A stretch of DNA of 5,729 bases from Acidimicrobiales bacterium (GTDB taxonomy: Bacteria; Actinomycetota; Acidimicrobiia; Acidimicrobiales; Acidimicrobilacustridaceae): contig JALRFT010000097.1 in the NCBI GenBank assembly GCA_023261915.1, positions 1 to 5,729 of the forward strand. The letters are read 5' to 3'. The translations under genes and the position numbers were made by a program. Below the pieces are notes generated by a model. The model was not told the origin of the DNA. It saw nothing but the letters and a program-made list of their open reading frames with translations, and did no database searches. Numbering within the stretch: the first letter of the stretch is position 1; every line of letters begins with the position of its first letter. Of this stretch, positions 1-5,458 are shown in pieces.

Positions 1-42
1 GAGCCGGCACCTGCTCCGGTCAAGCCGGCCTACACCGGTTGA
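1..42 (+). CDS. C-terminal tail of an upstream gene (partial)
   Basis: In frame 1 the first 13 codons read EPAPAPVKPAYTG and end in TGA at 40-42. The proline/alanine-rich tail is typical of a disordered C-terminus, and the stop lies 27 bases before a strong hairpin terminator, which is where the end of a gene is expected. Too little is present to name the protein. Frame 3 also closes early, at 48-50, so the frame assignment is tentative. Confidence 0.35.
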   Translation, partial: EPAPAPVKPAYTG

Positions 43-69
43 TCAACTGACTCACAGAAGTACCGGACT

Positions 70-97
70 CGGGGGTCCCGCTTCGGCGGGGCCCCCG
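70..97 (+). terminator. GC-rich UUCG-loop hairpin terminator
   Basis: GGGGGTCCCGC (71-81) pairs with GCGGGGCCCCC (86-96) through 10 Watson-Crick pairs and one G-T pair around the stable TTCG tetraloop (82-85). C70-G97 extends the stem to 12 bp. There is only a short T pair afterwards (98-99), so it is a strong stem with a weak U-tract, as is common in high-GC actinobacteria. It lies just after the probable stop at 40-42 and isolates the next gene from upstream transcription. Confidence 0.7.
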
Positions 98-175
98 TTC
101 CGCGTCCGGCACCCGGTTCAGCGGGTTGTCACGCCGTCGCAGTACTGACTTCTGAGGGCTGAGGTCCAGTCCCAG

Positions 176-183
176 AAAGGAAG
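176..183 (+). promoter_or_regulatory. Ribosome binding site of the 146-aa protein
   Basis: AAAGGAAG contains the Shine-Dalgarno core AGGA and ends 8 bases before ATG 192. The upstream in-frame GTG at 183 overlaps this site and would have no room for it, so ATG 192 is preferred as the start. Confidence 0.6.
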
Positions 184-191
184 TGCTGTCT

Positions 192-632
192 ATGGCAACA
201 ACGGCGACGGTGCTCATCGGCACCGACAATCTCTACAGCGAAGACATCTCGGCGACACATCTCGCCCGACTGGTGGAGGGCGACCGGGCAGTGTGGGTCC
301 TCACCGATCTCACCTCCGGTGAGGTGGCCCGCTGGTTTCCCCACCGACCCGAGCGCATCGGCCCCGACCTGTGGGCGTTCATCACAACCCACGTGATCGG
401 TGCGCCCAACGCTCCCGCCGCCCTGACCGGCCCTGTCGTGCGGCCGAGTGGCGATGTTGATGCCGACCTTGACACCATCGGCGGGGTCACTCGCTCCCAC
501 CCCAACGTCGTGCTTCTTGTGACAACTCTTGGGTCAAGCACGCTTGCCGGCCAGCGCCAAGCGATCGCAACCGTTCCTGCCGGTGGAGCAAACGTGCTGT
601 GGGCTGCCACGGCGCAGTCTCAGATTTCGTGA
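192..632 (+). CDS. Uncharacterised 146-aa protein
   Basis: I do not recognise this family. The protein is small and soluble, with no signal peptide or membrane segment. It opens with a hydrophobic strand-like stretch (ATVLIGTDN, residues 4-12). A second such stretch, ending in a glycine/serine turn, lies around NVVLLVTTLGSS (residues 103-114), and the whole looks like an alternating alpha/beta fold. The central part is rich in Pro, Gly and Asp. ATG 192 is chosen because AAAGGAAG sits 8 bases upstream; GTG 183 would add only three residues. Codon use is GC-rich and regular, and the reading frame has a good binding site, so it is probably a real gene rather than a shadow. It appears to be a single-gene transcript: a terminator precedes it, and its stop lies one base from the stop of the opposing oxidoreductase. 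No function is proposed. Confidence 0.7.
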   Translation: MATTATVLIGTDNLYSEDISATHLARLVEGDRAVWVLTDLTSGEVARWFPHRPERIGPDLWAFITTHVIGAPNAPAALTGPVVRPSGDVDADLDTIGGVTRSHPNVVLLVTTLGSSTLAGQRQAIATVPAGGANVLWAATAQSQIS

Positions 633-633
633 A

Positions 634-1740
634 CTAGAGCCCGGGGGCCCGGCCCGGGTTGGCGTCGAGCTGGTCGAAGCGGCCGGCGGGGCGAATGGCC
701 CGGTAGGCGTCGAGGACCGGAGCGAGCTCGTCAGGAGTGGCTCCGTGACAGATCACCCCGTCAGCACCGAGATCGAACTGCGCCAGGATTCGTCTTGCGC
801 ACTCGGCTGCTGACCCGGTGGCCGCCGCCCCCAGCCACTCATCGGGGAGCAGTTCTCTGATGTGGGCGAGATCTTCGGGTGACGCGCTGGCATCGAGTGC
901 CCCTTGGGCGTTGCGGACCACCGCGTCGGCCCGGAAGCGCTCGAGCACTGCAGGATCCCACCCGTTCACTCGGACCATCAGGTCGCCATACCCCTGCAGG
1001 TAGGTCGCCAGCCGGCCCGTGAGTTTCCGCAACTGGGCTTCATCGGACAGGTGGTCACCAACGGTGGCCAGCACTGACCAGACCCGGACCGTCTCGGGGT
1101 CACGACCTGCCTGTTCAGCCCCGCGCCGGACCGCAGCGACACTGGTAGCAAGGGTTTCGTCGGTGAAGAACGTGTGCAGCACCACCCCATCGGCGACGGC
1201 GCCGGCGAGTTCGAGGGTGCGGGGTCCGAGCACGCACAGCAGAACGGGGATGTCTTCATCGAACGATTGGTCCTGACTGAGCAGAGGCCACACCCCCGAT
1301 GGGCCGTCGTGGCCAAGGATGACCTCACCGTGCCAGAGGCGGCGGAGGATATCGATGGCGTCGGCCATCGCCGCTGAGGTGATCGGCTCGAGACCGATGG
1401 CGCTGAACAGGGCATCGAATCCTCTACCGAGACCCAGAGCGAAGCGACCATTGGAGAGGCGGTGAGCCGTTGTGGCCATGGTGGCGGTCACCATTGGATG
1501 ACGGGTGTTGTGATTAGTGGCCGCAGTGGCGATGCCGAGTGTTGAGGTGGCCACGGCCGCTGCCCCGGTGAGGACGCCGGCATCCTTGACGTTGAATCGT
1601 TCCGACAGGAACACCGACCCCAGACCGAGCTCTTCGGCTCGGCGGCACTCCGTTACGAGGTCCGCAGGGCTGTCGGTATGGCCCGCCAGGCCGTAGAAGC
1701 CGAGTTCACAGAGCTGGGGCGGGGTGGAACTGGGGTCCAT
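634..1740 (-). CDS. F420-dependent LLM-class oxidoreductase, MSMEG_2249 type
   Basis: This 368-residue protein belongs to the bacterial luciferase-like (LLM) superfamily, TIM-barrel enzymes that use reduced coenzyme F420 or FMN to reduce or oxygenate organic substrates in the cytoplasm. The N-terminal ELGFYGLAGHTDSP (12-25), SVFLSERFNVK (42-52), IATAATNHNTRHP (70-82) and the glycine-rich GRFALGLGRG (98-107) match what I remember of the TIGR03857 subfamily, annotated as a probable F420-dependent oxidoreductase. LCVLGPRTLELAGAVADGV (168-186) is the usual C-terminal barrel motif. Length is normal and the gene looks intact. The start is ATG 1740; the upstream TAGGG is only a weak ribosome binding site. 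The substrate is unknown, and there is no F420 biosynthesis gene in view. It is transcribed alone, divergently from the ADP-ribosylglycohydrolase gene and convergently with the 146-aa gene. Confidence 0.9.
   Translation of the reverse strand: MDPSSTPPQLCELGFYGLAGHTDSPADLVTECRRAEELGLGSVFLSERFNVKDAGVLTGAAAVATSTLGIATAATNHNTRHPMVTATMATTAHRLSNGRFALGLGRGFDALFSAIGLEPITSAAMADAIDILRRLWHGEVILGHDGPSGVWPLLSQDQSFDEDIPVLLCVLGPRTLELAGAVADGVVLHTFFTDETLATSVAAVRRGAEQAGRDPETVRVWSVLATVGDHLSDEAQLRKLTGRLATYLQGYGDLMVRVNGWDPAVLERFRADAVVRNAQGALDASASPEDLAHIRELLPDEWLGAAATGSAAECARRILAQFDLGADGVICHGATPDELAPVLDAYRAIRPAGRFDQLDANPGRAPGL
638..660. terminator. Possible bidirectional terminator at convergent 3' ends
   Basis: AGCCCGGG (638-645) can pair with CCCGGGTT (653-660) around a 7-base loop, with one G-T pair. 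It lies inside the last codons of the minus-strand oxidoreductase and six bases past the stop of the plus-strand gene, the only place where a shared terminator could sit. There is no T-run on either side, and the sequence is also simply G/C-rich Pro-Gly coding DNA, so the role is uncertain. Confidence 0.25.
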
Positions 1741-1994
1741 GGGGTGACCCTAGGTCCACAGCCCGCGTACCGCCTCGCACCCGTCAGATGATCTTCCGTC
1801 ACATCGGGGTCGTATCCCCTCACCTCGGGCGAAACCCTGCGTCGTTGCGGAAGACAGCGGCCACTTCTTGTTGCAGAATCAACCACCTTGCCGTAAGCAC
1901 GGATTGTCCGTCCCAGTGCGATTGGTAGGTGAAGGGCGAGCAACGAAGGGTTGCCTGCGCATCAGATCCGCCAAATCAGAGAAGAGAGGGTGCC
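1741..1994. promoter_or_regulatory. Divergent intergenic region (254 bp)
   Basis: This is the only gap between the divergently read oxidoreductase and ADP-ribosylglycohydrolase genes, so both promoters should lie here. No strong -35/-10 pair is visible. The best plus-strand match is TTGCAG (1871-1876), then 17 bases, then TAAGCA (1894-1899), whose -10 is poor. A small palindrome, GACC-CTA-GGTC (1746-1756), lies just upstream of the oxidoreductase start and could be an operator. No RNA gene or further reading frame with a credible start was seen. Confidence 0.4.
1984..1990 (+). promoter_or_regulatory. Ribosome binding site fixing the start at 1995
   Basis: GAGAGGG ends 4 bases before ATG 1995, good Shine-Dalgarno placement. 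The in-frame GTG 1929 would add 22 residues unlike the family (rich in Arg, Gln and Pro), and its only purine-rich match (GGTAGG) runs into the start codon itself. The family motif GLAAGDALGA begins only 17 residues after ATG 1995, as expected. Confidence 0.6.
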
Positions 1995-3500
1995 ATGGGA
2001 AGTGACGCTGAACAGATGCATCGGGCAGCGGGGGTACTCCTCGGCCTGGCGGCTGGAGACGCCCTAGGGGCCGGTTACGAGTTCATGCCGGCTCTCGATC
2101 CGGGCACGCCTGTACTCATGGACGGTGGTGGTTCCTTCGGCTGGGCTCCCGGTGAGTGGACCGATGACACCGACATGGCTGCCGCCATTGCCCTCGTTGC
2201 CGCCGAGGGCCTCGATCTGCGCGGCATCGATGCCCAGGATCAGATTGTCGCCAACTGGCATCAGTGGGTCGGGCAGGCAACCGACGTCGGATCGCAGACC
2301 CGCACGGTGCTATCTCGAGCCGCCGCCCGTTCAACGGCCACCCCAACTGCTGAGGCCCTGGCCGCAGCCTCAATGTGGCTTCATGAGCAGACAGGCCACA
2401 CCGCCGGGAACGGTTCGTTGATGCGCACGGCGCCGGTGGCTCTCGCCTACCTCAACGACCCTGACGGTCTGGTGGAGGCAGCAGCATCGGTGAGTCAGCT
2501 GACGCACTACGACCCCGAGGCGGGTGAAGCATGTGTGTTGTGGTGCCTGGCGATCCGACACGCAGTGCTCACCGGTGCCCTCGACATCCGTGTGGGGCTT
2601 GGCCATTTAAGCGCCGAGCGCGCCGAGGTCTGGTCGGAGCGGATCGATGTTGCCGAGCGGTCCCTGCCCCGGAACTTCACCAATAACGGTTGGGTGGTCG
2701 AGGCGTTCCAAGGGGCGTGGTCGGCCATCACGATCGCCCGTGACGACGTGATTCGGCCCGCCGACCACCTCCGTCTAGGTCTTGAGGAGGCCGTACGGGG
2801 CGGACGCGACACGGACACGGTTGCCGCCATCGCCGGCAGCCTGCTCGGGGCTGCCTACGGTGCCTCGGCTATCCCCGCCCGTTGGCGGAGGCTGCTTCAC
2901 GGTTGGCCGGGACTGCGGGCCCGTGACCTTGTGTCACTCAGTGCCCGGATCGTCACCGCCGGGCGAGGTGACAACACGGGCTGGCCCGTTGCTGATCTAC
3001 AGGACTACCCGTCCCTGACGGCGCCGGCGGAGCCAGTTCTCCATCCTGCCGATGACGGAGTCCTCCTCGGTGGCGTCCGGCATCTGCGGGCATTGCCCGA
3101 CGGCATTGACGCCGTGGTGTCCCTCTGTCGAATCGGGGCGGCCGAAGCACCGGCCCCCGGCGTCGACCCTGCCGATCACATTGAAGTCTGGTTGATTGAC
3201 CGGGAAGGAACCGAGGACAACCCCCATCTGGACTTCGTCTTGGAAGACACGGCTGAGGTTCTCGCCGACCTGCGGTCGGAGGGTCGAACGGTTCTGCTCC
3301 ACTGCGTGCAGGCCTATTCACGTACCCCCACTATGGGAGCCCTGCATGCCATGCGGTCATCGGGGCTCGGCTGTGGGGAAGCGATCGACCTGATGCAGCA
3401 AGCCCTTCCTGGCTGCAACCCGAACCCGAGCTTCCGTGACGCGCTCCGCCGGCTGGACCGGTCCGGGGATCTCGAGGCAAAAGGGGATCTGGGGGAGTGA
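1995..3500 (+). CDS. ADP-ribosylglycohydrolase fused to a dual-specificity phosphatase
   Basis: This 501-residue cytoplasmic protein has two catalytic domains. Residues 5 to about 320 are an ADP-ribosylglycohydrolase (DraG/ARH) fold: GLAAGDALGAGYEF (17-30), the metal-binding WTDDTDMA (55-62), GNGSLMRTAPVAL (138-150) and GGRDTDTVAAIAGSLLGA (269-286). These supply the acidic/Thr ligands that hold the two Mg ions in the family, so hydrolysis of ADP-ribose linkages is likely. Residues from about 350 to 485 are a Cys-phosphatase domain with the CX5R loop HCVQAYSRTPT (436-446): nucleophile Cys437, Arg443, and Asp408 or Asp402 as candidate general acid. The loop has Ala440 where classical dual-specificity enzymes have Gly. 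I recall the same fusion in other actinobacteria as 'ADP-ribosylglycohydrolase family protein'. The substrate is unknown; ADP-ribosylated macromolecules or phosphorylated ADP-ribose are candidates. The stop overlaps the next start (TGATG), which implies translational coupling to the HD hydrolase. Confidence 0.88.
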   Translation: MGSDAEQMHRAAGVLLGLAAGDALGAGYEFMPALDPGTPVLMDGGGSFGWAPGEWTDDTDMAAAIALVAAEGLDLRGIDAQDQIVANWHQWVGQATDVGSQTRTVLSRAAARSTATPTAEALAAASMWLHEQTGHTAGNGSLMRTAPVALAYLNDPDGLVEAAASVSQLTHYDPEAGEACVLWCLAIRHAVLTGALDIRVGLGHLSAERAEVWSERIDVAERSLPRNFTNNGWVVEAFQGAWSAITIARDDVIRPADHLRLGLEEAVRGGRDTDTVAAIAGSLLGAAYGASAIPARWRRLLHGWPGLRARDLVSLSARIVTAGRGDNTGWPVADLQDYPSLTAPAEPVLHPADDGVLLGGVRHLRALPDGIDAVVSLCRIGAAEAPAPGVDPADHIEVWLIDREGTEDNPHLDFVLEDTAEVLADLRSEGRTVLLHCVQAYSRTPTMGALHAMRSSGLGCGEAIDLMQQALPGCNPNPSFRDALRRLDRSGDLEAKGDLGE

Positions 3501-4108
3501 TGAGCACCAACCCCATCACCACTGACTACGTCACGGCCTTGGACTGGGCGGCGACACTGCACGCCAGTCAGTTCCGCAAGGGGACCACTGTGCCGTACGT
3601 CTCCCATCTTCTGAGAGTGAGCGCCACCGTCTGGGAGTATGGCGGTGACACCACGCAGGCCATCGCCGGTCTGCTCCACGACGGCCCCGAGGATCACGGC
3701 GGTCAGGCCTGTCTTGACGAGATCGCCCGTCTGTTCGGGCCCGAGGTGGCGGGCATCGTGGAGGACTGCAGCGACTCACTCGTTGACACCGATGCGGGCC
3801 AGGAGAAACAGGATTGGCAGCTCCGCAAGGAGCACCACCTTCAGCATCTTGCCGAGGTGAGCAATCAGGTGGCACTCGTGGTTGTTGCGGACAAGCTCGA
3901 CAACCTCGAATCCATTGTTCGTGACGTCGACACGGTCGGTCTCACTGCGGTGATGGCCCGATTCAACGCTGGAGGGGATTCCCAGGTGTGGTTCTATCGC
4001 TCGGTGGCTGACGTATTGCGCTCCAAGGTCAGTCCGGTGTTGATGCGGCGATACGACGAAGCGCTGCAGCGCCTGGCGTCTCAGGTCGAGAGCGGTGAGC
4101 GGTCATGA
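3500..4108 (+). CDS. Small HD-domain hydrolase, SpoT/Mesh1-like (alarmone hydrolase candidate)
   Basis: This 202-residue protein is a stand-alone HD phosphohydrolase. Its residues match those known to matter in Mesh1 and in the hydrolase domain of SpoT: QFRKG (24-28), PYVSHLL with His36 (32-38), LLHDGPED with His60, Asp61, Glu64 and Asp65 (58-65), and ADKLDN with Asp131 and Asn135 (130-135). A Mn-dependent pyrophosphohydrolase acting on (p)ppGpp, or on NADPH as reported for Mesh1, is therefore plausible. No synthetase, TGS or ACT domain follows, and the length suits a small alarmone hydrolase. ATG 3500 forms TGATG with the previous stop and has GGGAG directly upstream; the in-frame GTG 3497 is the alternative. 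Coupling to the ADP-ribosylglycohydrolase/phosphatase suggests the two are made together and act on related nucleotides, which is inference. The GP after HD differs from the TV or VV common in canonical enzymes. Confidence 0.8.
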   Translation: MSTNPITTDYVTALDWAATLHASQFRKGTTVPYVSHLLRVSATVWEYGGDTTQAIAGLLHDGPEDHGGQACLDEIARLFGPEVAGIVEDCSDSLVDTDAGQEKQDWQLRKEHHLQHLAEVSNQVALVVVADKLDNLESIVRDVDTVGLTAVMARFNAGGDSQVWFYRSVADVLRSKVSPVLMRRYDEALQRLASQVESGERS

Positions 4109-4161
4109 TGGAAACCGTGGCTGGACACATCCTGTCGATGGACGGGGGGCAGCGTCGATGA
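4105..4161 (+). CDS. Possible 18-codon coupling ORF between the HD gene and recC
   Basis: ATG 4105 overlaps the HD hydrolase stop (ATGA), and this short frame (MMETVAGHILSMDGGQRR) ends with TGA at 4159-4161, which in turn overlaps recC ATG 4158 (ATGA). It fills the whole 49-base gap in a third reading frame with stop/start overlaps at both ends, an arrangement that would let ribosomes pass from the HD gene to recC. The peptide itself has no recognisable features. The ribosome binding site is weak, and so short a frame could be chance. Confidence 0.3.
   Translation: MMETVAGHILSMDGGQRR
4144..4149 (+). promoter_or_regulatory. Ribosome binding site of recC
   Basis: A run of six G ends 8 bases before ATG 4158. 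The frame could open earlier at GTG 4095, overlapping the HD gene, but the extra 21 residues do not look like RecC, whose N-terminus begins close to the TLTVQLGAS strand. Confidence 0.45.
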
Positions 4162-4697
4162 CGCTTACGGTACAACTGGGCGCCAGCGCGTCCTCACTCA
4201 TTGACGGACTCGCCGGCCGGTTGCGCCAGCCTCAGGCGGACCCCTTCAGTCCGGACTGGATCGTGGTGTCCACCGTCGGGCACCGTCACTGGCTGACTGA
4301 GGAACTTGGCGCTCGCCTGACCCCCAAAGGATCGCGTGAAGGCATCCTGACCAACGTCCGGTTCCTGTTCCCCAACGAGTTCAATTTTCTGGCCACTGGT
4401 AGTGATCGGCCGGCGGAGAGTCCGTGGGATGTGACGAGGTTGACATGGGCCGTTCTCGGCCTGCTTGATGACGGTGTGGTCTCGGCCCCCGGGTTCTCTG
4501 GCGCTAGTCGACCCGTGACTCTCGCCCGTCGCATTGCGGAACTGTTCGATCGATACTCCGTGCACCGGCCCGAGATGCTGGAGGCATGGACCGAAGGTCG
4601 GGCTGCGGACCCAGATCTTCCTCTCGAAATGGCGGGTCGTGCACTCAATGGCTCGTTGTTCAGATGGCTCGGCGGACCTCGGTCTCGAAGCCCGTGA
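4158..4697 (+). CDS. recC: RecC (exodeoxyribonuclease V gamma subunit), N-terminal fragment
   Basis: Residues 1 to about 170 match the start of RecC, the Chi-recognising, helicase-like subunit of the RecBCD double-strand-break repair nuclease. Visible family features are the opening TLTVQLGAS strand, DPFSPDWIVVSTVGHRHWLTEEL (28-50), NVRFLFPNEF (66-75), SPWDVTRLTWAVLGLLDD (88-105) and ARRIAELFDRYSVHRPEMLEAW (123-144). Full RecC is about 1,050-1,120 residues; here the frame stops at 179 and the last nine or so residues (GGPRSRSP end) do not look like RecC. The break falls near 4667, where the DNA also encodes the end of an opposing regulator and codon use changes. The fragment lacks most of the protein and cannot work as RecC. 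No recB or recD follows. It is either a gene cut by rearrangement or a contig joined wrongly. The start is ATG 4158, with GGGGGG upstream. Confidence 0.8.
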   Translation: MTLTVQLGASASSLIDGLAGRLRQPQADPFSPDWIVVSTVGHRHWLTEELGARLTPKGSREGILTNVRFLFPNEFNFLATGSDRPAESPWDVTRLTWAVLGLLDDGVVSAPGFSGASRPVTLARRIAELFDRYSVHRPEMLEAWTEGRAADPDLPLEMAGRALNGSLFRWLGGPRSRSP

Positions 4698-5328
4698 CGT
4701 GGGAGGACATGACCTTGGCGGCACGCTCGGCATCCCCCTCGCGGATGGCGACGAGCAGGTCGCGGTGCTCGGCGACGGCATCGCCGAGATGGCTCACCCG
4801 GTCGAGGGCGAGGAACCAGATCCGCAGCGCGTGCATGTAGTGCTGGTCGCACACGTCCTGCAGGAAGTCGTTGTGGGCGGAGCGGTAGATGTGGTGATGG
4901 ATGCGCTGGTCGAGCTCGATGAGTTGGCGCATATCGGGTGCGACGGCGACCGCGTCGAGGCCGGCGATGAGTTCGTCGATCACCTCGAGGTCCTCGTCGG
5001 TGCGTCGTTCCGCCGCCAGGCGTGCGGCGAAGGGCTCGAGTTGCTCGCGTACCTCCGACAGCGCCGAGAGGTCACGCGGATCGAGCGCGGCGACGAACAT
5101 CCCGCGGCGGGGGTAGACCTCGACGAGACGCTCATGGGCGAGGGTGCGCAGGGCCTCGCGGATCGGGGTGCGACCCAGGCCAAGCCGCTCCTGGAGCTCG
5201 GGCTCGCTCAGCAGGGAGCCCGGGGGGAGTTCGAGGGTGACGATCAGCGCCCGGATCTCCCGGTAGGCCAGGTCAGCCTGCGAGAAGGGCCCGTCGAGGT
5301 CGGGCTGGACGAGCGCGGCTGAGGTCAC
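4660..5328 (-). CDS. GntR/FadR-family transcriptional regulator (FCD domain)
   Basis: This 222-residue protein has the standard architecture of FadR-subfamily GntR regulators. A winged helix-turn-helix spans residues 18-82, with PPGSLLSEPELQERLGLGRT (35-54), PIREALRTLAHERLVE (55-70) and the wing PRRGMFVA (73-80). An all-helical FCD effector domain (about 86-215) follows, carrying the metal ligand set Asp140, His144, His188 and His210. Such proteins bind short palindromic operators as dimers and release DNA on binding a small organic acid; the effector here is unknown. The start is GTG 5328, the only one that fits; no Shine-Dalgarno precedes it, but a promoter placed for leaderless transcription does. 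The C-terminus looks native (FETEVRRAI, 214-222) and overlaps 38 bases of the opposing recC fragment. Third-position G/C is clearly higher than in recC. The neighbouring DUF1638-like gene on the same strand is a candidate target. Confidence 0.9.
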   Translation of the reverse strand: MTSAALVQPDLDGPFSQADLAYREIRALIVTLELPPGSLLSEPELQERLGLGRTPIREALRTLAHERLVEVYPRRGMFVAALDPRDLSALSEVREQLEPFAARLAAERRTDEDLEVIDELIAGLDAVAVAPDMRQLIELDQRIHHHIYRSAHNDFLQDVCDQHYMHALRIWFLALDRVSHLGDAVAEHRDLLVAIREGDAERAAKVMSSHVTGFETEVRRAI

Positions 5329-5363
5329 GGGATAGATATATCAGTCGGGATGACGGTTGTACA
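5328..5363 (-). promoter_or_regulatory. Predicted leaderless promoter of the GntR regulator
   Basis: Read on the minus strand: TGTACA (5363-5358) as -35, a 17-base spacer, then an extended -10, TGA-TATATC (5343-5335), then 6 bases to the G of the GTG start at 5328. A transcript starting at or within a base of that G would lack a 5' leader, consistent with the missing Shine-Dalgarno. The -10 lies in the palindrome GATATATC (5335-5342), and TGTACA is also palindromic, so either could double as an autoregulatory operator half-site. Confidence 0.5.
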
Positions 5364-5382
5364 TCAGATTCCCCAGGTCGGG

Positions 5383-5435
5383 CTCGAAATGGCCCGGGGG
5401 CTCGAGTTTCCCCTCCAATCGGCAGCCATTTCGAG
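5383..5435. repeat. Perfect 11-bp inverted repeat with 31-base spacer
   Basis: CTCGAAATGGC (5383-5393) is exactly complementary to GCCATTTCGAG (5425-5435). It lies 55-107 bases upstream of the GntR start and downstream of the DUF1638-like stop. It could be a paired operator, a transcript hairpin at the end of the DUF1638-like gene, or the ends of a tiny inverted-repeat element; no flanking target duplication is visible. A third, near-identical copy of the motif lies at 5458-5467. Confidence 0.6.
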
Positions 5436-5445
5436 GTGAAACCCC

Positions 5446-5458
5446 GTCGCAGAGCGAC
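5446..5458 (-). terminator. Weak hairpin after the DUF1638-like gene
   Basis: GTCGC (5446-5450) pairs with GCGAC (5454-5458) around a 3-base loop. On the minus strand it is followed by GGGGTTT, and it sits 23 bases past the DUF1638-like stop. The stem is short, so termination here would be inefficient, and some read-through into the GntR gene is possible. Confidence 0.25.

Noticed and set aside
126..154. TTGTCA at 126-131 as a -35 box for the 146-aa gene
   Set aside because: No acceptable -10 sequence lies 16-18 bases downstream (CTTCTG at 17), so the promoter could not be placed.
1929..1994. GTG 1929 as the start of the ADP-ribosylglycohydrolase fusion
   Set aside because: The extra 22 residues are unlike the family, there is no spaced ribosome binding site, and ATG 1995 has GAGAGGG at the right distance.
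4194..4852. Minus-strand open frames across recC and the junction
   Set aside because: Arg/Ser/Pro-rich translations typical of antisense GC-rich DNA; they lack ribosome binding sites and overlap RecC motifs on the other strand.
4534..5322. Long plus-strand open frame (262 codons) opposite the GntR gene
   Set aside because: It is the complement of a clear GntR/FCD protein with intact motifs, and its acidic, Val/Gly/Glu-rich translation matches no family; it is open only because the opposing gene is GC-rich.
5383..5435. A 53-bp miniature transposable element with 11-bp terminal repeats
   Set aside because: There is no target-site duplication, no similarity to a known insertion-sequence end, and a third motif copy outside the pair fits repeated binding sites better.
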